A stretch of 22,075 nucleotides of DNA from a virus, in the IMG/VR virus record IMGVR_UViG_3300041414_000097, positions 1 to 22,075 of that record. One strand, written 5' to 3'. A program made the position numbers and the translations under genes. Position 1 is the stretch's first letter. Each line of letters begins with the position of its first letter. Positions 1 through 7,349 of this stretch are shown piece after piece. Below the pieces are notes generated by a model, which saw nothing but the letters and a program-made list of their open reading frames with translations, had not been told where the DNA came from and did no database searches.

Positions 1-1371
1 ATGCCTGATCTCTCAGTTCCGGGGGCGCGCGTCACGCCGGTGCCAAAGGGCTTCACGACGCGCGTTGGCGAAGCCGTTCGTTACCTGATCACCGGTGTTG
101 CGCCGACGACATGGTTCGGACCCATGCAGCCATTGCAGCCCATGGCTCCGGAAGGGACCGGCGGACGCGCCTTCGATTATCCGACGGGATACAATCTCAA
201 TTACCAACCGCGAACCGACGAACCGATTTCCTTTGCCGATCTGCGTGCGCTTGCAGACGGATGCGACATGCTTCGCCTCGTCATCGAGACGCGAAAGGAT
301 CAGATCGAGGGGCAGGATTGGGACATCCGCCCGCGAAAATCGCCTGACGGGTCGCGCCCCGGAAGCAGCCAATTCGCCAACGAGATAGAAGCTGCCAGGG
401 ACTTTTTTGCATGGCCCGACAAAGAACACGACCTTGCGTCCTGGATGCGGGCGGTTGCCGAAGAGCTGTTCGTGATCGACGCCGTATCCGTCTATGTGCG
501 ACCTGACCGGTCAGGACGGATATTTGCATTCGAGCTGATCGATGGCACGACGATTTCGCCACGCATCGACGCGTGGGGACGCACTCCCGCCGCGCCCGAT
601 GTTGCCTACCAGCAGATCCTGCATGGTGTTCCCGCCGCCGATTTCTCGACGGAACAGATGATCTATTTTCCGAGGAATCGCCGGCCTGGACATGTTTACG
701 GGTTTTCGCCGGTCGAACAGGTGATCTCGACGGCCAACATCCTGGTCCGTCGAAACGCACACCAACTCGCTTTCTATACCGACGGTAACTTGACTGACGG
801 CATTTTCGTTTCGCCCGAGACATGGAGCAACGACCAGATCCGGGCGTGGCAGGTGTACTGGGACTCCCAGTTCGGCGGCAACATTCAAACCCGCAGGCAC
901 GGCGTCTGGGTGCCGGGAGGCGTGGACTTTAAAGACCTCAAGCAACCGAGCTTGAAAGATCCGTACGACGAATTTCTTGCACGCATCATCTGCTTTGCAT
1001 TCTCGGTCAGCCCGCAGCCTTTCGTCAGCATGATGAATCGCTCCACAGCCGAAACGGCGCACGATACCGCCATCGAAGAGGGCCTCGTTCCCATCCTCAA
1101 CTACTACAGACGCCTGTTCCGGCTGATGTTCGATCGTCTCGGCTGGGCCGACATCGAGATGGTCCCGGTCGACGAAGGGGAACTCGATCCGCAGATCGCC
1201 GACAATATCGACGTCGCCGATGTGAAGGCCGGAATCCGGACGATCAACGAAGTGCGCACGAGCCGGGGCCTCGATCCCATGCAAGGAGGCGATCAGCTCA
1301 TGGTCGCAACGGGAAGCGGCTATACGCCCATCGCCGGCGCTGAACAGACGGCCGGGACTGCGGATCGATAA
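1..1371 (+). CDS. Phage portal protein
   Basis: This is a 456-residue portal protein, the dodecameric ring at the capsid vertex through which DNA is packaged and ejected. Recognition rests on the conserved N-terminal block around residues 58-110 (FDYPTGYN, then LRLVIETRKDQIEGQDWDIR), followed by an all-alpha/beta core. A helical segment at about residues 352-380 (AETAHDTAIEEGLVPI) is typical of the portal stem and crown in this family. The prohead protease and major capsid genes directly downstream give the classical order. The first base of the window is the A of the ATG, so an upstream start cannot be excluded. However, the length and N-terminus look like a complete protein. The family assignment comes from remembered sequence patterns and was not searched. 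The large antisense reading frames over this gene are shadows. Confidence 0.88.
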   Translation: MPDLSVPGARVTPVPKGFTTRVGEAVRYLITGVAPTTWFGPMQPLQPMAPEGTGGRAFDYPTGYNLNYQPRTDEPISFADLRALADGCDMLRLVIETRKDQIEGQDWDIRPRKSPDGSRPGSSQFANEIEAARDFFAWPDKEHDLASWMRAVAEELFVIDAVSVYVRPDRSGRIFAFELIDGTTISPRIDAWGRTPAAPDVAYQQILHGVPAADFSTEQMIYFPRNRRPGHVYGFSPVEQVISTANILVRRNAHQLAFYTDGNLTDGIFVSPETWSNDQIRAWQVYWDSQFGGNIQTRRHGVWVPGGVDFKDLKQPSLKDPYDEFLARIICFAFSVSPQPFVSMMNRSTAETAHDTAIEEGLVPILNYYRRLFRLMFDRLGWADIEMVPVDEGELDPQIADNIDVADVKAGIRTINEVRTSRGLDPMQGGDQLMVATGSGYTPIAGAEQTAGTADR

Positions 1372-1402
1372 GCCCGCGGTTCGTGCTGCTCAACATTCTC
1401 AC

Positions 1403-1406
1403 GGAG
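1403..1406 (+). promoter_or_regulatory. Shine-Dalgarno for the protease gene
   Basis: GGAG lies 6 bases before the ATG at 1413. It favours that start over the in-frame GTG at 1383, which would add ten residues and has no such site. Confidence 0.6.
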
Positions 1407-1412
1407 TTCCCC

Positions 1413-2384
1413 ATGGATTTTCGACTCTTTATTCCCATCACCAAAGTCGACGTCGCCAAGCGACTGGTTTACGGGACGATCGCCGAGGAAGTGCCGGACA
1501 AGTCCGGCGAGATCATGGATTATCAGTCGGCAAAGCCTGAGTTTGAGGCCTGGTCTGCCGCAGTAGGACGCGCCTCGAACGGCAAGAGCGCGGGAAATCT
1601 GCGTGCCATGCACGGTAGCGTCGCCGCGGGGCGCCTAGACCGAATCGTGTTCGACGATAAGGAAAAACGCATCGCAACCGTCGCCAAGGTCGTCGACGAC
1701 ACCGAATGGCAAAAAGTGCTGGAGGGCGTCTACACCGGCTTCTCCATGGGCGGCAAATACAAGAAGCGATGGCGTGATCCCAAGAAGCCCGAGCTCACCC
1801 GCTACACGCCCGAGCCGATGGAGGTCTCTTTGGTGGACAACCCCTGCATTCCCTCCGCGACGTTCGAAGTCATCAAGGATGATGGTTCGAGCGAATTGCG
1901 GAAGTTCAATCTGAAACAGTCGACAAGCAAGGATCGGTCGGTCATGGACCTGGCAAAATACGGAGCGCGGCATTCAAGGGAAGATCTTTCACGCGTGCAG
2001 CTGATGCACGATACGTCGGTCGATCTGGGCGCAACTTGCGGCGGTGACGAGGACGCCGATCCCGACTACGATCTGAGCGACTCGCTCAAGTCGATGCGAC
2101 CCCAACTCGCCAAACTCGCAGGCGACATTGCGGCCCGAACGCTCGAGAAGCTTGCCCCCAGGCTCGATGCTTTGGGCAGGCGCATCGAGGCGCTCGAAGC
2201 GATGCCCATGCCCGGCGGACCTTATGCGCCCGCTTTCGCCGTCGCGAAGTCGCATGACCTAGGCGGCCGCAATCTCGGCAGCGATCCTGTGGGATCGTTC
2301 GAACAACACCTCGACACTCTTGCACCCGCGCAACGCGCCCATGTTCTGGCGAAACTTGCGCTCAAGAACCCGATGAGCCGCTAG
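1413..2384 (+). CDS. Prohead protease with scaffold-like C-terminal extension
   Basis: This 323-residue protein probably cleaves capsid and scaffold proteins during head maturation. The N-terminal ~155 residues match the HK97/XkdF-type prohead serine protease pattern. The candidate catalytic His is H67 (AMHGS) and the candidate nucleophile is S111 (YTGFSMGG). The conserved EPMEVSLVDNP segment at about 134-144 is typical of the fold. Residues 165-323 are a separate part. They contain the HDTSVDLGATC segment, then an amphipathic helix-rich stretch (about 222-265), and resemble a scaffolding domain. No separate scaffold gene lies between this gene and the capsid gene, which supports a fused protease-scaffold. 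The ATG at 1413 is preferred because GGAG lies 6 bases upstream. An internal ATG at 1944 could give the scaffold part alone. The protease call is fairly firm; the scaffold role is inferred. Confidence 0.82.
   Translation: MDFRLFIPITKVDVAKRLVYGTIAEEVPDKSGEIMDYQSAKPEFEAWSAAVGRASNGKSAGNLRAMHGSVAAGRLDRIVFDDKEKRIATVAKVVDDTEWQKVLEGVYTGFSMGGKYKKRWRDPKKPELTRYTPEPMEVSLVDNPCIPSATFEVIKDDGSSELRKFNLKQSTSKDRSVMDLAKYGARHSREDLSRVQLMHDTSVDLGATCGGDEDADPDYDLSDSLKSMRPQLAKLAGDIAARTLEKLAPRLDALGRRIEALEAMPMPGGPYAPAFAVAKSHDLGGRNLGSDPVGSFEQHLDTLAPAQRAHVLAKLALKNPMSR
1929..1946 (+). promoter_or_regulatory. Candidate internal ribosome binding site and start (nested scaffold)
   Basis: AAGGA at 1929-1933 precedes an in-frame ATG at 1944 with a 10-base spacing. 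Initiation here would make a 146-residue protein equal to residues 178-323 of the protease, that is, the scaffold-like part. Lambda makes scaffold Nu3 from an in-frame start inside protease gene C in just this way. The spacing is long and the site is only moderate, so this is a suggestion. Confidence 0.3.
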
Positions 2385-2430
2385 CCGGCTCGCCCCTCGC
2401 CCGATCAATCGTCTGCGCGTCGTGCCGGAG

Positions 2431-2458
2431 CTGCACTTCTTCCCCCTCGGAAGTGCGG
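2431..2458 (+). other. Hairpin in the leader of the capsid gene
   Basis: In the 142-base gap before the capsid gene, GCACTTC (2433-2439) pairs exactly with GAAGTGC (2450-2456) around a pyrimidine-rich 10-base loop. One G-T and one C-G pair can extend the stem to nine. No T-run follows, so it is not a standard intrinsic terminator. It may be an mRNA processing or stability element. The rest of the gap shows nothing recognisable apart from the capsid ribosome binding site AGGAG at 2515-2519. Confidence 0.4.
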
Positions 2459-2526
2459 CGCGGGCCAGTGCGCGGATTCGGGCGGGGGGCATCTTTCTCA
2501 ACCGCTGAACATCCAGGAGCATTCGC

Positions 2527-4020
2527 ATGAACATCACCCAGGAAAGCATGGCGCTGATGCGCAATGCGCTTACGCAATCTCAGCCCGATCTGCGCAAGAC
2601 CGTGACCGAATCTACCGGTCTCACTTTCTATGATCTGCAGGCGCCGGCAAAGAATCTGTATCCGACCATCACCAAACTCAGGAACATGACGCCGCGCGTG
2701 GGCCGTCCGTCCGGTTACGGCACCGCCGCTCACTGGAAGCAGATCACCGCAGTCAACGGTTCCGGCTATGACGCGATGGGCTGGATTCCCGAAGGTCAGC
2801 GTTCGGCCGCGATGAGCTACACGAGCTCGGACATGTCAGCGACTTACGTGACGGTCGGCGAAGAAGACTATCTGACATTCGAAGCGGAATCCGCGGCTGA
2901 GGGGTTTGAGGATATGAATGCAACCGTGTCTCTGCGCCTGCTCCAGAAGACGATGCGCAAGGAGGAGACAGGCCTCCTCGCAGGCAACGCGAGCCTCGCA
3001 CTCGGAACACCGTCTGCGCCATCGCTGTCGGCGCCAACGGATTCCACATCGACATTGCCTGCCGCGACCTACTCGGTGATCGTTGCTGCGTTGACGGCAG
3101 AAGGCTGGCTCAACTGCAAGGGCAATGCGGTGGCCGGTTTCACGCCGCAGAAAACTATCACCGGCATGGATGGCCAGAACTACACGCTCAACGGCGGCAA
3201 CTCCAATGTGTCGTCGAACACCACGTTGGCCGTCACGTCCGGCAAGGGCCTCGCGGCCTCGGTCACGAACGTGAAAGGTGCAGCGGCTTACGCCTGGTTC
3301 GTCGGCACCGCTGGCAGTGAAACGCTGCAGGCAATCACGACGGTGAACTGCGCTTACTTCAACGCGCCACTTGCAACCGGTCGCCAGGCAGCAACGACTG
3401 TAACCGCCGACAGCTCGACCAATTCCACGCTGGCCTTCGACGGGTTTCTGACCAATGCGTTCAATGGCGGAAGTCTCATGACGCAGGCGACCGGCACCAA
3501 CGGTGTCGGCACACCCCTGACGGCCTCCGGTCGCGGATCGATTGTGGAGATCGACACATTGCTGCAAAACATGTGGGACAACTACCGGCTAGGCCCGACG
3601 GTGATCTTCGTTTCGAGCCAGGAGCAGAAGAACATCACCAACAAAGTCCTGTCCAATGCGTCCAGTCCGCTGCTGCGCTACGATGTGACCGCCACGCCGG
3701 GGCAACCTTATGCAATCACGGCCGGCGGGCAGATCAAGTACTACTACAACCCGTTCGACGGCGACGGCATGACGATCCCCATCGTGCCACATCCCGATCT
3801 CGCTCCGGGCACGTTGTTCGCCTATTGCGAACGTCTGCCCGAATGGTACCAGTCCAACGAAGTGCCCAACGTCGCCGAAGTGATCACAAGACGCGACTAC
3901 TATCGCGTCGACTGGCCGCTGCGTACCCGCCGCCGCGAGTATGGCATCTACGCCGAAGAGGTGCTCGCGGTTTATGCCCAGTTCGCGATGGGCATCATCA
4001 CGAACATCGGCAACGGCTGA
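2527..4020 (+). CDS. Major capsid protein
   Basis: This 497-residue protein is the likely HK97-fold shell subunit. Residues 1-150 contain an N-terminal arm and a strand-rich segment (TVGEEDYLTFEAE at about 109-121). The C-terminal third, about 300-497, contains features typical of capsid proteins (GPTVIFVSSQEQ near 356 and the basic segment PLRTRRREYGIYAEE near 465). Between them, residues ~161-300 form a Thr/Ser/Gly-rich insertion (TYSVIVAALTAEGW, AYAWFVGTAG). It looks like an added beta-sandwich domain of the FN3/Ig type, which in other phages sits on the outer capsid face. The start is supported by AGGAG at 2515-2519, 7 bases upstream. Its place directly after the portal and protease genes, ahead of a gp6-like connector, supports the call. 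A strong hairpin follows the stop codon. Confidence 0.87.
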   Translation: MNITQESMALMRNALTQSQPDLRKTVTESTGLTFYDLQAPAKNLYPTITKLRNMTPRVGRPSGYGTAAHWKQITAVNGSGYDAMGWIPEGQRSAAMSYTSSDMSATYVTVGEEDYLTFEAESAAEGFEDMNATVSLRLLQKTMRKEETGLLAGNASLALGTPSAPSLSAPTDSTSTLPAATYSVIVAALTAEGWLNCKGNAVAGFTPQKTITGMDGQNYTLNGGNSNVSSNTTLAVTSGKGLAASVTNVKGAAAYAWFVGTAGSETLQAITTVNCAYFNAPLATGRQAATTVTADSSTNSTLAFDGFLTNAFNGGSLMTQATGTNGVGTPLTASGRGSIVEIDTLLQNMWDNYRLGPTVIFVSSQEQKNITNKVLSNASSPLLRYDVTATPGQPYAITAGGQIKYYYNPFDGDGMTIPIVPHPDLAPGTLFAYCERLPEWYQSNEVPNVAEVITRRDYYRVDWPLRTRRREYGIYAEEVLAVYAQFAMGIITNIGNG

Positions 4021-4045
4021 GCACGTTCCCGAAGCAACAAAGCCT

Positions 4046-4069
4046 GCGAAGCGGCGAGAGCCGCTTCGC
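4046..4069 (+). terminator. Perfect 10-bp hairpin with GAGA tetraloop after the capsid gene
   Basis: GCGAAGCGGC (4046-4055) and GCCGCTTCGC (4060-4069) are exact reverse complements separated by a GAGA (GNRA-type) loop. The stem starts 25 bases after the capsid stop codon. There is no T-run downstream, so it is not a canonical intrinsic terminator. It could act as a partial terminator, or as a 3' stability element giving more capsid mRNA than downstream tail mRNA. Confidence 0.6.
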
Positions 4070-4100
4070 GTACGGCTGCGTCCTCCCTCCCCGTCCGCTT

Positions 4101-4104
4101 GGAG
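4101..4104 (+). promoter_or_regulatory. Shine-Dalgarno for the connector gene
   Basis: GGAG lies 10 bases before the ATG at 4115. It marks that codon as the start, rather than the in-frame codon at 3941 deep inside the capsid gene. Confidence 0.45.
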
Positions 4105-4114
4105 CGAAACGACA

Positions 4115-4960
4115 ATGGCAGCGAACGATCTGACGAATCTCGCAGATATCAAAGCCTGGCTCGGCCGTACAGACTCGAATTCCGACTCGCTCCTGTCGGC
4201 TCTGATTACCCGTGCGAGCAGGCAGATTTACTCGCATCTGCAGCGAGGCCTGATCCTTCCCCGCGCCGTAGACGAAGTCCGCAACGGCTCAGGCGGCGAC
4301 ACGCTCATGCTGAAGGAATGGCCGGTCATTTCGGTGACATCTCTCGTTATCGGGCATCTGGCCGTGCCACAGGCGGCGAGTGCATCGACCTTCGCGCAGC
4401 CCGCGAGTGGTCCGGGCTGGACATGCGAAATCTGGGACGGAACGCCGCCCGGCAGGCCACAGGCGCTTTACCTGCGCGGATACACGTTCGGAAGATCGTT
4501 TCCAGGCGCGGCAAACACCCAGAATGTCTTCGTGTCCTATCAGGCCGGATATCAGGTTTCCGCCGAGCCACAGATCGTCAGCGGCAGCATGGTGACAGTA
4601 AACGCTCCGTTCGGATATTGGGCAACGAACGAGGGCGTCACCTACGCGACAGGCGCACCGCTTGAACAGGTCAGCGGAAGCCCAGCCATGGGTCAGTACC
4701 AGCTTGGATCGACCGCTGGAGTCTACAATTTCAACGCCGGCGACGACGGAGCGACGGTGCTTGTCAGCTACGGGTTCATTCCTTCGGACCTGGCAGATGC
4801 CTGCATCGAACTTGTCGCGGAACGTTACAAATATTCGGAGCGCGTGGGAGAAAGGTCTCACAGCCTCGGCGGAAACGAAACTGTGAGCTTCGACACCGGC
4901 CGGTTCACACCTCTCATCGCCGCGATGCTCGAGCCTTACCGAAATGTCGCTCCATTCTGA
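4115..4960 (+). CDS. Head-tail connector protein, gp6-like, with inserted beta module
   Basis: This 281-residue adaptor probably docks under the portal ring and links the head to the tail. The N-terminal segment NLADIKAWLGRTDSNSDSLL and the helix ALITRASRQIYSHLQR (residues 7-44) are typical of gp6-like connectors. The C-terminal helix DLADACIELVAERYKYSERV (about 225-244) also fits the family, which is usually much shorter (100-200 residues). The extra length comes from an insertion at about 148-220 that includes GQYQLGSTAGVYNFNAGDDG. The same type of insert occurs in the tail tube protein encoded at 5977. The reading frame is open back to 3941, but the codons before 4115 overlap the capsid gene and encode an arginine/serine-rich shadow peptide. 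The ATG at 4115, with GGAG upstream, is therefore chosen. Confidence 0.8.
   Translation: MAANDLTNLADIKAWLGRTDSNSDSLLSALITRASRQIYSHLQRGLILPRAVDEVRNGSGGDTLMLKEWPVISVTSLVIGHLAVPQAASASTFAQPASGPGWTCEIWDGTPPGRPQALYLRGYTFGRSFPGAANTQNVFVSYQAGYQVSAEPQIVSGSMVTVNAPFGYWATNEGVTYATGAPLEQVSGSPAMGQYQLGSTAGVYNFNAGDDGATVLVSYGFIPSDLADACIELVAERYKYSERVGERSHSLGGNETVSFDTGRFTPLIAAMLEPYRNVAPF
4556..4774 (+). repeat. Insert module shared with the tail tube gene (copy 1)
   Basis: This stretch encodes residues 148-220 of the connector. The pattern YATGAPLEQVSGSPAMGQY, then AGVYNFNAGDDGATVLVSYG, lines up with residues 97-165 of the tail tube protein (YAAGMQLQPTTGTPTQGQY, then AGTYTFAAADEGAAMVVYYS). It is similar at protein level, and the DNA is diverged. 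Confidence 0.6.
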
Positions 4961-4978
4961 ACGGGCCGACCGACGCAC

Positions 4979-5470
4979 GTGGCCACGGCAGTGATAAAGG
5001 TGATTGCCGATACGACGGACATGGTCCGATCGTTTGATCGGCGCAGCGGTGCTGTGAAAGCGACGGTGACGCGTGCCGTCCGCGCCAACGCGCAAGGTCT
5101 GCTTTCACGAATCGACGGCAAGCTGTCGGGACAGGTTCTCAATCTTCGCTCGGGCGCGTTGCGGCAAAGCATCGTTGACGCAGAGTTTGCAGCCGGGGAC
5201 GCCGTGATCGGCAATGCCGTTGCGAGTGATGGCTCCGCGCAATATGCACGGATCCAGGAATATGGCGGTCGCGTCAACATTCCGCGAGTCTTTCCCGAAA
5301 CGGCGAAAGTCTTGGCCTTCGAGTATCAGGGGCGGCTCGTTTTCGCGAAGCACGCCGCGGCGCACGTTGCCGATATTCCCGAACGAAGCTTCATGCGCGC
5401 GTCACTGACCGAGATCGAAGGAGGCTTCATACGCGACATGCAGGACGCGATCGATGAGGCGTTGTCATGA
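4979..5470 (+). CDS. HK97 gp10-like head-tail / virion morphogenesis protein
   Basis: This 163-residue protein resembles the HK97 gp10 / phage virion morphogenesis family, proteins of the head-tail joint. Supporting signs are the helical N-terminal half (VRANAQGLLSRIDGKL), the central IQEYGGRVNIPRVFP segment (about 91-105), in which E-Y/F-G-G is characteristic, and a C-terminal IPERSFMRASL (about 133-143), equivalent to the usual PxRPF motif. Position between the connector and the tail terminator fits. The start is uncertain: the GTG at 4979 gives the full length, and a second in-frame GTG lies at 4991. Neither has a clear ribosome binding site, so translation may be coupled to the upstream gene, whose stop is 18 bases before. 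Its stop overlaps the next start as ATGA. Confidence 0.75.
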   Translation: MATAVIKVIADTTDMVRSFDRRSGAVKATVTRAVRANAQGLLSRIDGKLSGQVLNLRSGALRQSIVDAEFAAGDAVIGNAVASDGSAQYARIQEYGGRVNIPRVFPETAKVLAFEYQGRLVFAKHAAAHVADIPERSFMRASLTEIEGGFIRDMQDAIDEALS

Positions 5471-5907
5471 GCGAACCGCAATTCTCCCGCGAAACCATCT
5501 TTGCGGCACTTTTTTCGCTGGTCAGTGAAGCCGGTTCATTCCAGACCGCTACCCGGCGCATCAAGGAATATGCCGACGTCAGCCAGGCGACTCAGCCTGC
5601 GATCCTGCAGGTCGAGATCGGCGAGAAGTGGGATGCGCCGGTCGGAAAACCGCCGATCGTCACGCTCAACTGCCGGCTGTTCATCTATTGCGAATGCAAC
5701 GATCCGACGCAGCCGGTTTCGACACAGTTAAACGATCTGCTGGACTCCGTGATGAATGCGCTCGCATCGACCCAGTGGCAAAACTGGCGTCAGACACTCG
5801 GCGGGCTGGTTTGGCACGCGCGCATATCCGGCGAAATCACAATTACAGAGGGGCTATCGGGACAATCGGAAGCGCTGATACCCGTCGAAATCCTCGTGAA
5901 CTCCTAG
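5467..5907 (+). CDS. Tail terminator / tail completion protein
   Basis: This 146-residue protein is probably the ring that caps the finished tail tube and docks it to the head. It matches small phage tail terminators in length and in layout: an N-terminal helix (RETIFAALFSLV), the segment RRIKEYADVSQATQPAILQV (about 30-49), a beta strand TLNCRLFIYCE, and then the helix TQLNDLLDSVMNALA (about 85-99). Its ATG overlaps the stop codon of the preceding gene (ATGA), which indicates translational coupling. The tail tube gene follows, the usual neighbour of a terminator. Function is from position and general pattern, since these proteins diverge strongly. Confidence 0.68.
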   Translation: MSEPQFSRETIFAALFSLVSEAGSFQTATRRIKEYADVSQATQPAILQVEIGEKWDAPVGKPPIVTLNCRLFIYCECNDPTQPVSTQLNDLLDSVMNALASTQWQNWRQTLGGLVWHARISGEITITEGLSGQSEALIPVEILVNS

Positions 5908-5917
5908 GTGCCGGCAC
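5908..5917 (+). other. 10-bp perfect palindrome GTGCCGGCAC
   Basis: The palindrome begins at the base after the terminator gene's stop, in a 69-base gap. It could be chance in G+C-rich DNA or a small dyad site. No known function is assigned. Confidence 0.25.
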
Positions 5918-5976
5918 GGAAAACCGGGGCCGCCACACTTCAACCAGTTTAGCCAGGGCTGGGAGGCCCAACAGAC

Positions 5977-6720
5977 ATGCAACTCAACTTCGGAGTCGGC
6001 ACCGCCATCGGCAAGCGAACCGACATTGCCAACGCCAAACCGTCCTTCATCGGTGTTCTGCAGGATCTCGAAATTGACTTCGACGTCACGCTCAAGGAAC
6101 TGACCGGTGCATTCAAGATGCCTGTCGATATTGCGCCATCCAGCATGAAGGTGACCGGCAAGGCGAAGTTTGCGCGCATCCAGGGTGCAAGCGTCAACAA
6201 TCTTCTGCTCGGCCAGACGGAAACGGACTCGTCCGGCATTGATATGGCGGTCGCCGAAGCGTTCATCGTACCCGCCAGTTCCCCCTATACCTATCAAGTC
6301 GTGAATCACAGCGGTTTCATCGAAGATCTTGGTGTGTTTTACGCGGCCGGGATGCAACTTCAGCCCACAACGGGCACGCCGACGCAGGGCCAATACTCGA
6401 TCAGCGCCGGCACCTACACATTCGCAGCCGCCGATGAAGGCGCAGCGATGGTTGTCTACTATAGTTATACCGTCGCCAATCTGGTGCAACTCTCGCTTGC
6501 CAACCAATTGATGGGTTCGGGTCCCGTTTTTGAGTTCAATGCCAAACAGGATTATTTCGTGCAGGGCGTCGAGAAAAAGCTGATCATCAAGCTCAATGCC
6601 TGCCGATCATCGAAGTGGTCGTTGCCGTTCAAGAATACCGACTACACGATCCAGGATTTCGAATTTACGGCCTTCGCCGATCCCAACAACAACTGGGGGA
6701 CGTTCGCCTTCAGCGAATGA
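5977..6720 (+). CDS. Major tail tube protein
   Basis: This 247-residue protein probably stacks as hexameric rings to form the non-contractile tail tube. The N-terminal part (SFIGVLQDLEIDFDVTLKEL, then MKVTGKAKFARIQGASVNNL, residues 23-76) and the C-terminal part (NAKQDYFVQGVEKKLIIKLN, then YTIQDFEFTAFAD, about 188-235) are strand-rich and typical of tail tube proteins. They are separated by an insertion at about 97-165 with GQYSISAGTYTFAAADEGA, which is homologous to an insert in the connector protein. Such inserts usually decorate the outside of the tube. GGGAGG at 5961-5966 is placed about 10 bases before the ATG. The neighbours, tail terminator before and chaperone-type proteins and tape measure after, support the role. 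Confidence 0.77.
   Translation: MQLNFGVGTAIGKRTDIANAKPSFIGVLQDLEIDFDVTLKELTGAFKMPVDIAPSSMKVTGKAKFARIQGASVNNLLLGQTETDSSGIDMAVAEAFIVPASSPYTYQVVNHSGFIEDLGVFYAAGMQLQPTTGTPTQGQYSISAGTYTFAAADEGAAMVVYYSYTVANLVQLSLANQLMGSGPVFEFNAKQDYFVQGVEKKLIIKLNACRSSKWSLPFKNTDYTIQDFEFTAFADPNNNWGTFAFSE
6265..6471 (+). repeat. Insert module shared with the connector gene (copy 2)
   Basis: This encodes residues 97-165 of the tail tube protein. It pairs with the module at 4556-4774: both have GQY, then AGxYxF, then D-x-G-A, then a short hydrophobic strand ending in SY. Confidence 0.6.
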
Positions 6721-6756
6721 CATCCGTCGCCCACAGCGATCAGGCAGGCTTCGTGC

Positions 6757-7290
6757 ATGACCGAAGCAGAAATCATCATTGCCGGCCGGCCATGGCGCGT
6801 TCCGCTGCTGGCGCCGCGGCAAAACCGTATCATCGTGCCGCTGATTGTCGCGCGCGATCTCAGCTATTCCTTCATGCTCGAAATCGCTATCACAGCCCTG
6901 ACGCGAGCGTATCCGGATTTGGACAGAGCTGCCGTCGAGGATTGGCCGATACCGCTTTACGAGCTTCGAACCGCGGTTCCGGTGATTGCGCAGCAGACCG
7001 GTATGATCGCGGCCGCGACGCGCGATCAACCCCGCAGTAGTTCCGGGCCCCCAGACTGCGATGCGATCATCGCGGAGTTTTGCAACTTTCTTCCCGGCAC
7101 GACTCCCGATTACTGGGAGGACGCGCTGACATGGCGCCGCTACGAAGCACAGCAGGAAGAATGGCGGCGTCATCCTCCCGTCGCCGTTCTGGTGGCCGGT
7201 TACCTTGGATACAAACCCAAGTCGCGCGACCTGGATGCGGTGAGCGAGCTCATGCGACTGTTTCCAACCGGAAGGCTTCGGCTGAACTGA
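6757..7290 (+). CDS. Tail assembly chaperone-like protein, long paralogue
   Basis: This 177-residue protein lies between the tail tube and tape measure genes, the usual place for tail assembly chaperones (G and GT in lambda). Residues 8-86 (IAGRPWRVPLLAPRQNR, ITALTRAYPDL, VIAQQTGMI) are clearly homologous to the next gene's product. Residues ~100-177 are an extension rich in Trp/Tyr/Arg (DYWEDALTWRRYEAQQEEW) that the second protein lacks. The pair therefore resembles a short form and an extended form made as two genes instead of by a programmed frameshift. The ATG at 6757 has only a weak AGG upstream. The chaperone role is inferred from position and layout; the paralogy is seen directly. Confidence 0.55.
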   Translation: MTEAEIIIAGRPWRVPLLAPRQNRIIVPLIVARDLSYSFMLEIAITALTRAYPDLDRAAVEDWPIPLYELRTAVPVIAQQTGMIAAATRDQPRSSSGPPDCDAIIAEFCNFLPGTTPDYWEDALTWRRYEAQQEEWRRHPPVAVLVAGYLGYKPKSRDLDAVSELMRLFPTGRLRLN

Positions 7291-7326
7291 CACTCACCAA
7301 AGGCAATTCAACGTCTATCGGGAGCC

Positions 7327-7340
7327 CGGGCAGCCGCCCG
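7327..7340 (+). other. Small G+C hairpin between the chaperone paralogues
   Basis: CGGGC (7327-7331) pairs with GCCCG (7336-7340) around AGCC, 9 bases before the next ATG at 7350. The site could limit initiation there. The stem is short, and chance is possible. Confidence 0.25.
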
Positions 7341-7349
7341 CGTTGATCC

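Noticed and set aside
511-1284. Minus-strand frame of 257 codons inside the portal gene
   Set aside because: Antisense shadow of a conserved portal sequence.
4289-5095. Minus-strand frame of 268 codons across connector and gp10-like genes
   Set aside because: Arg/His/Cys-rich shadow with no start signal; both plus-strand genes are recognisable.
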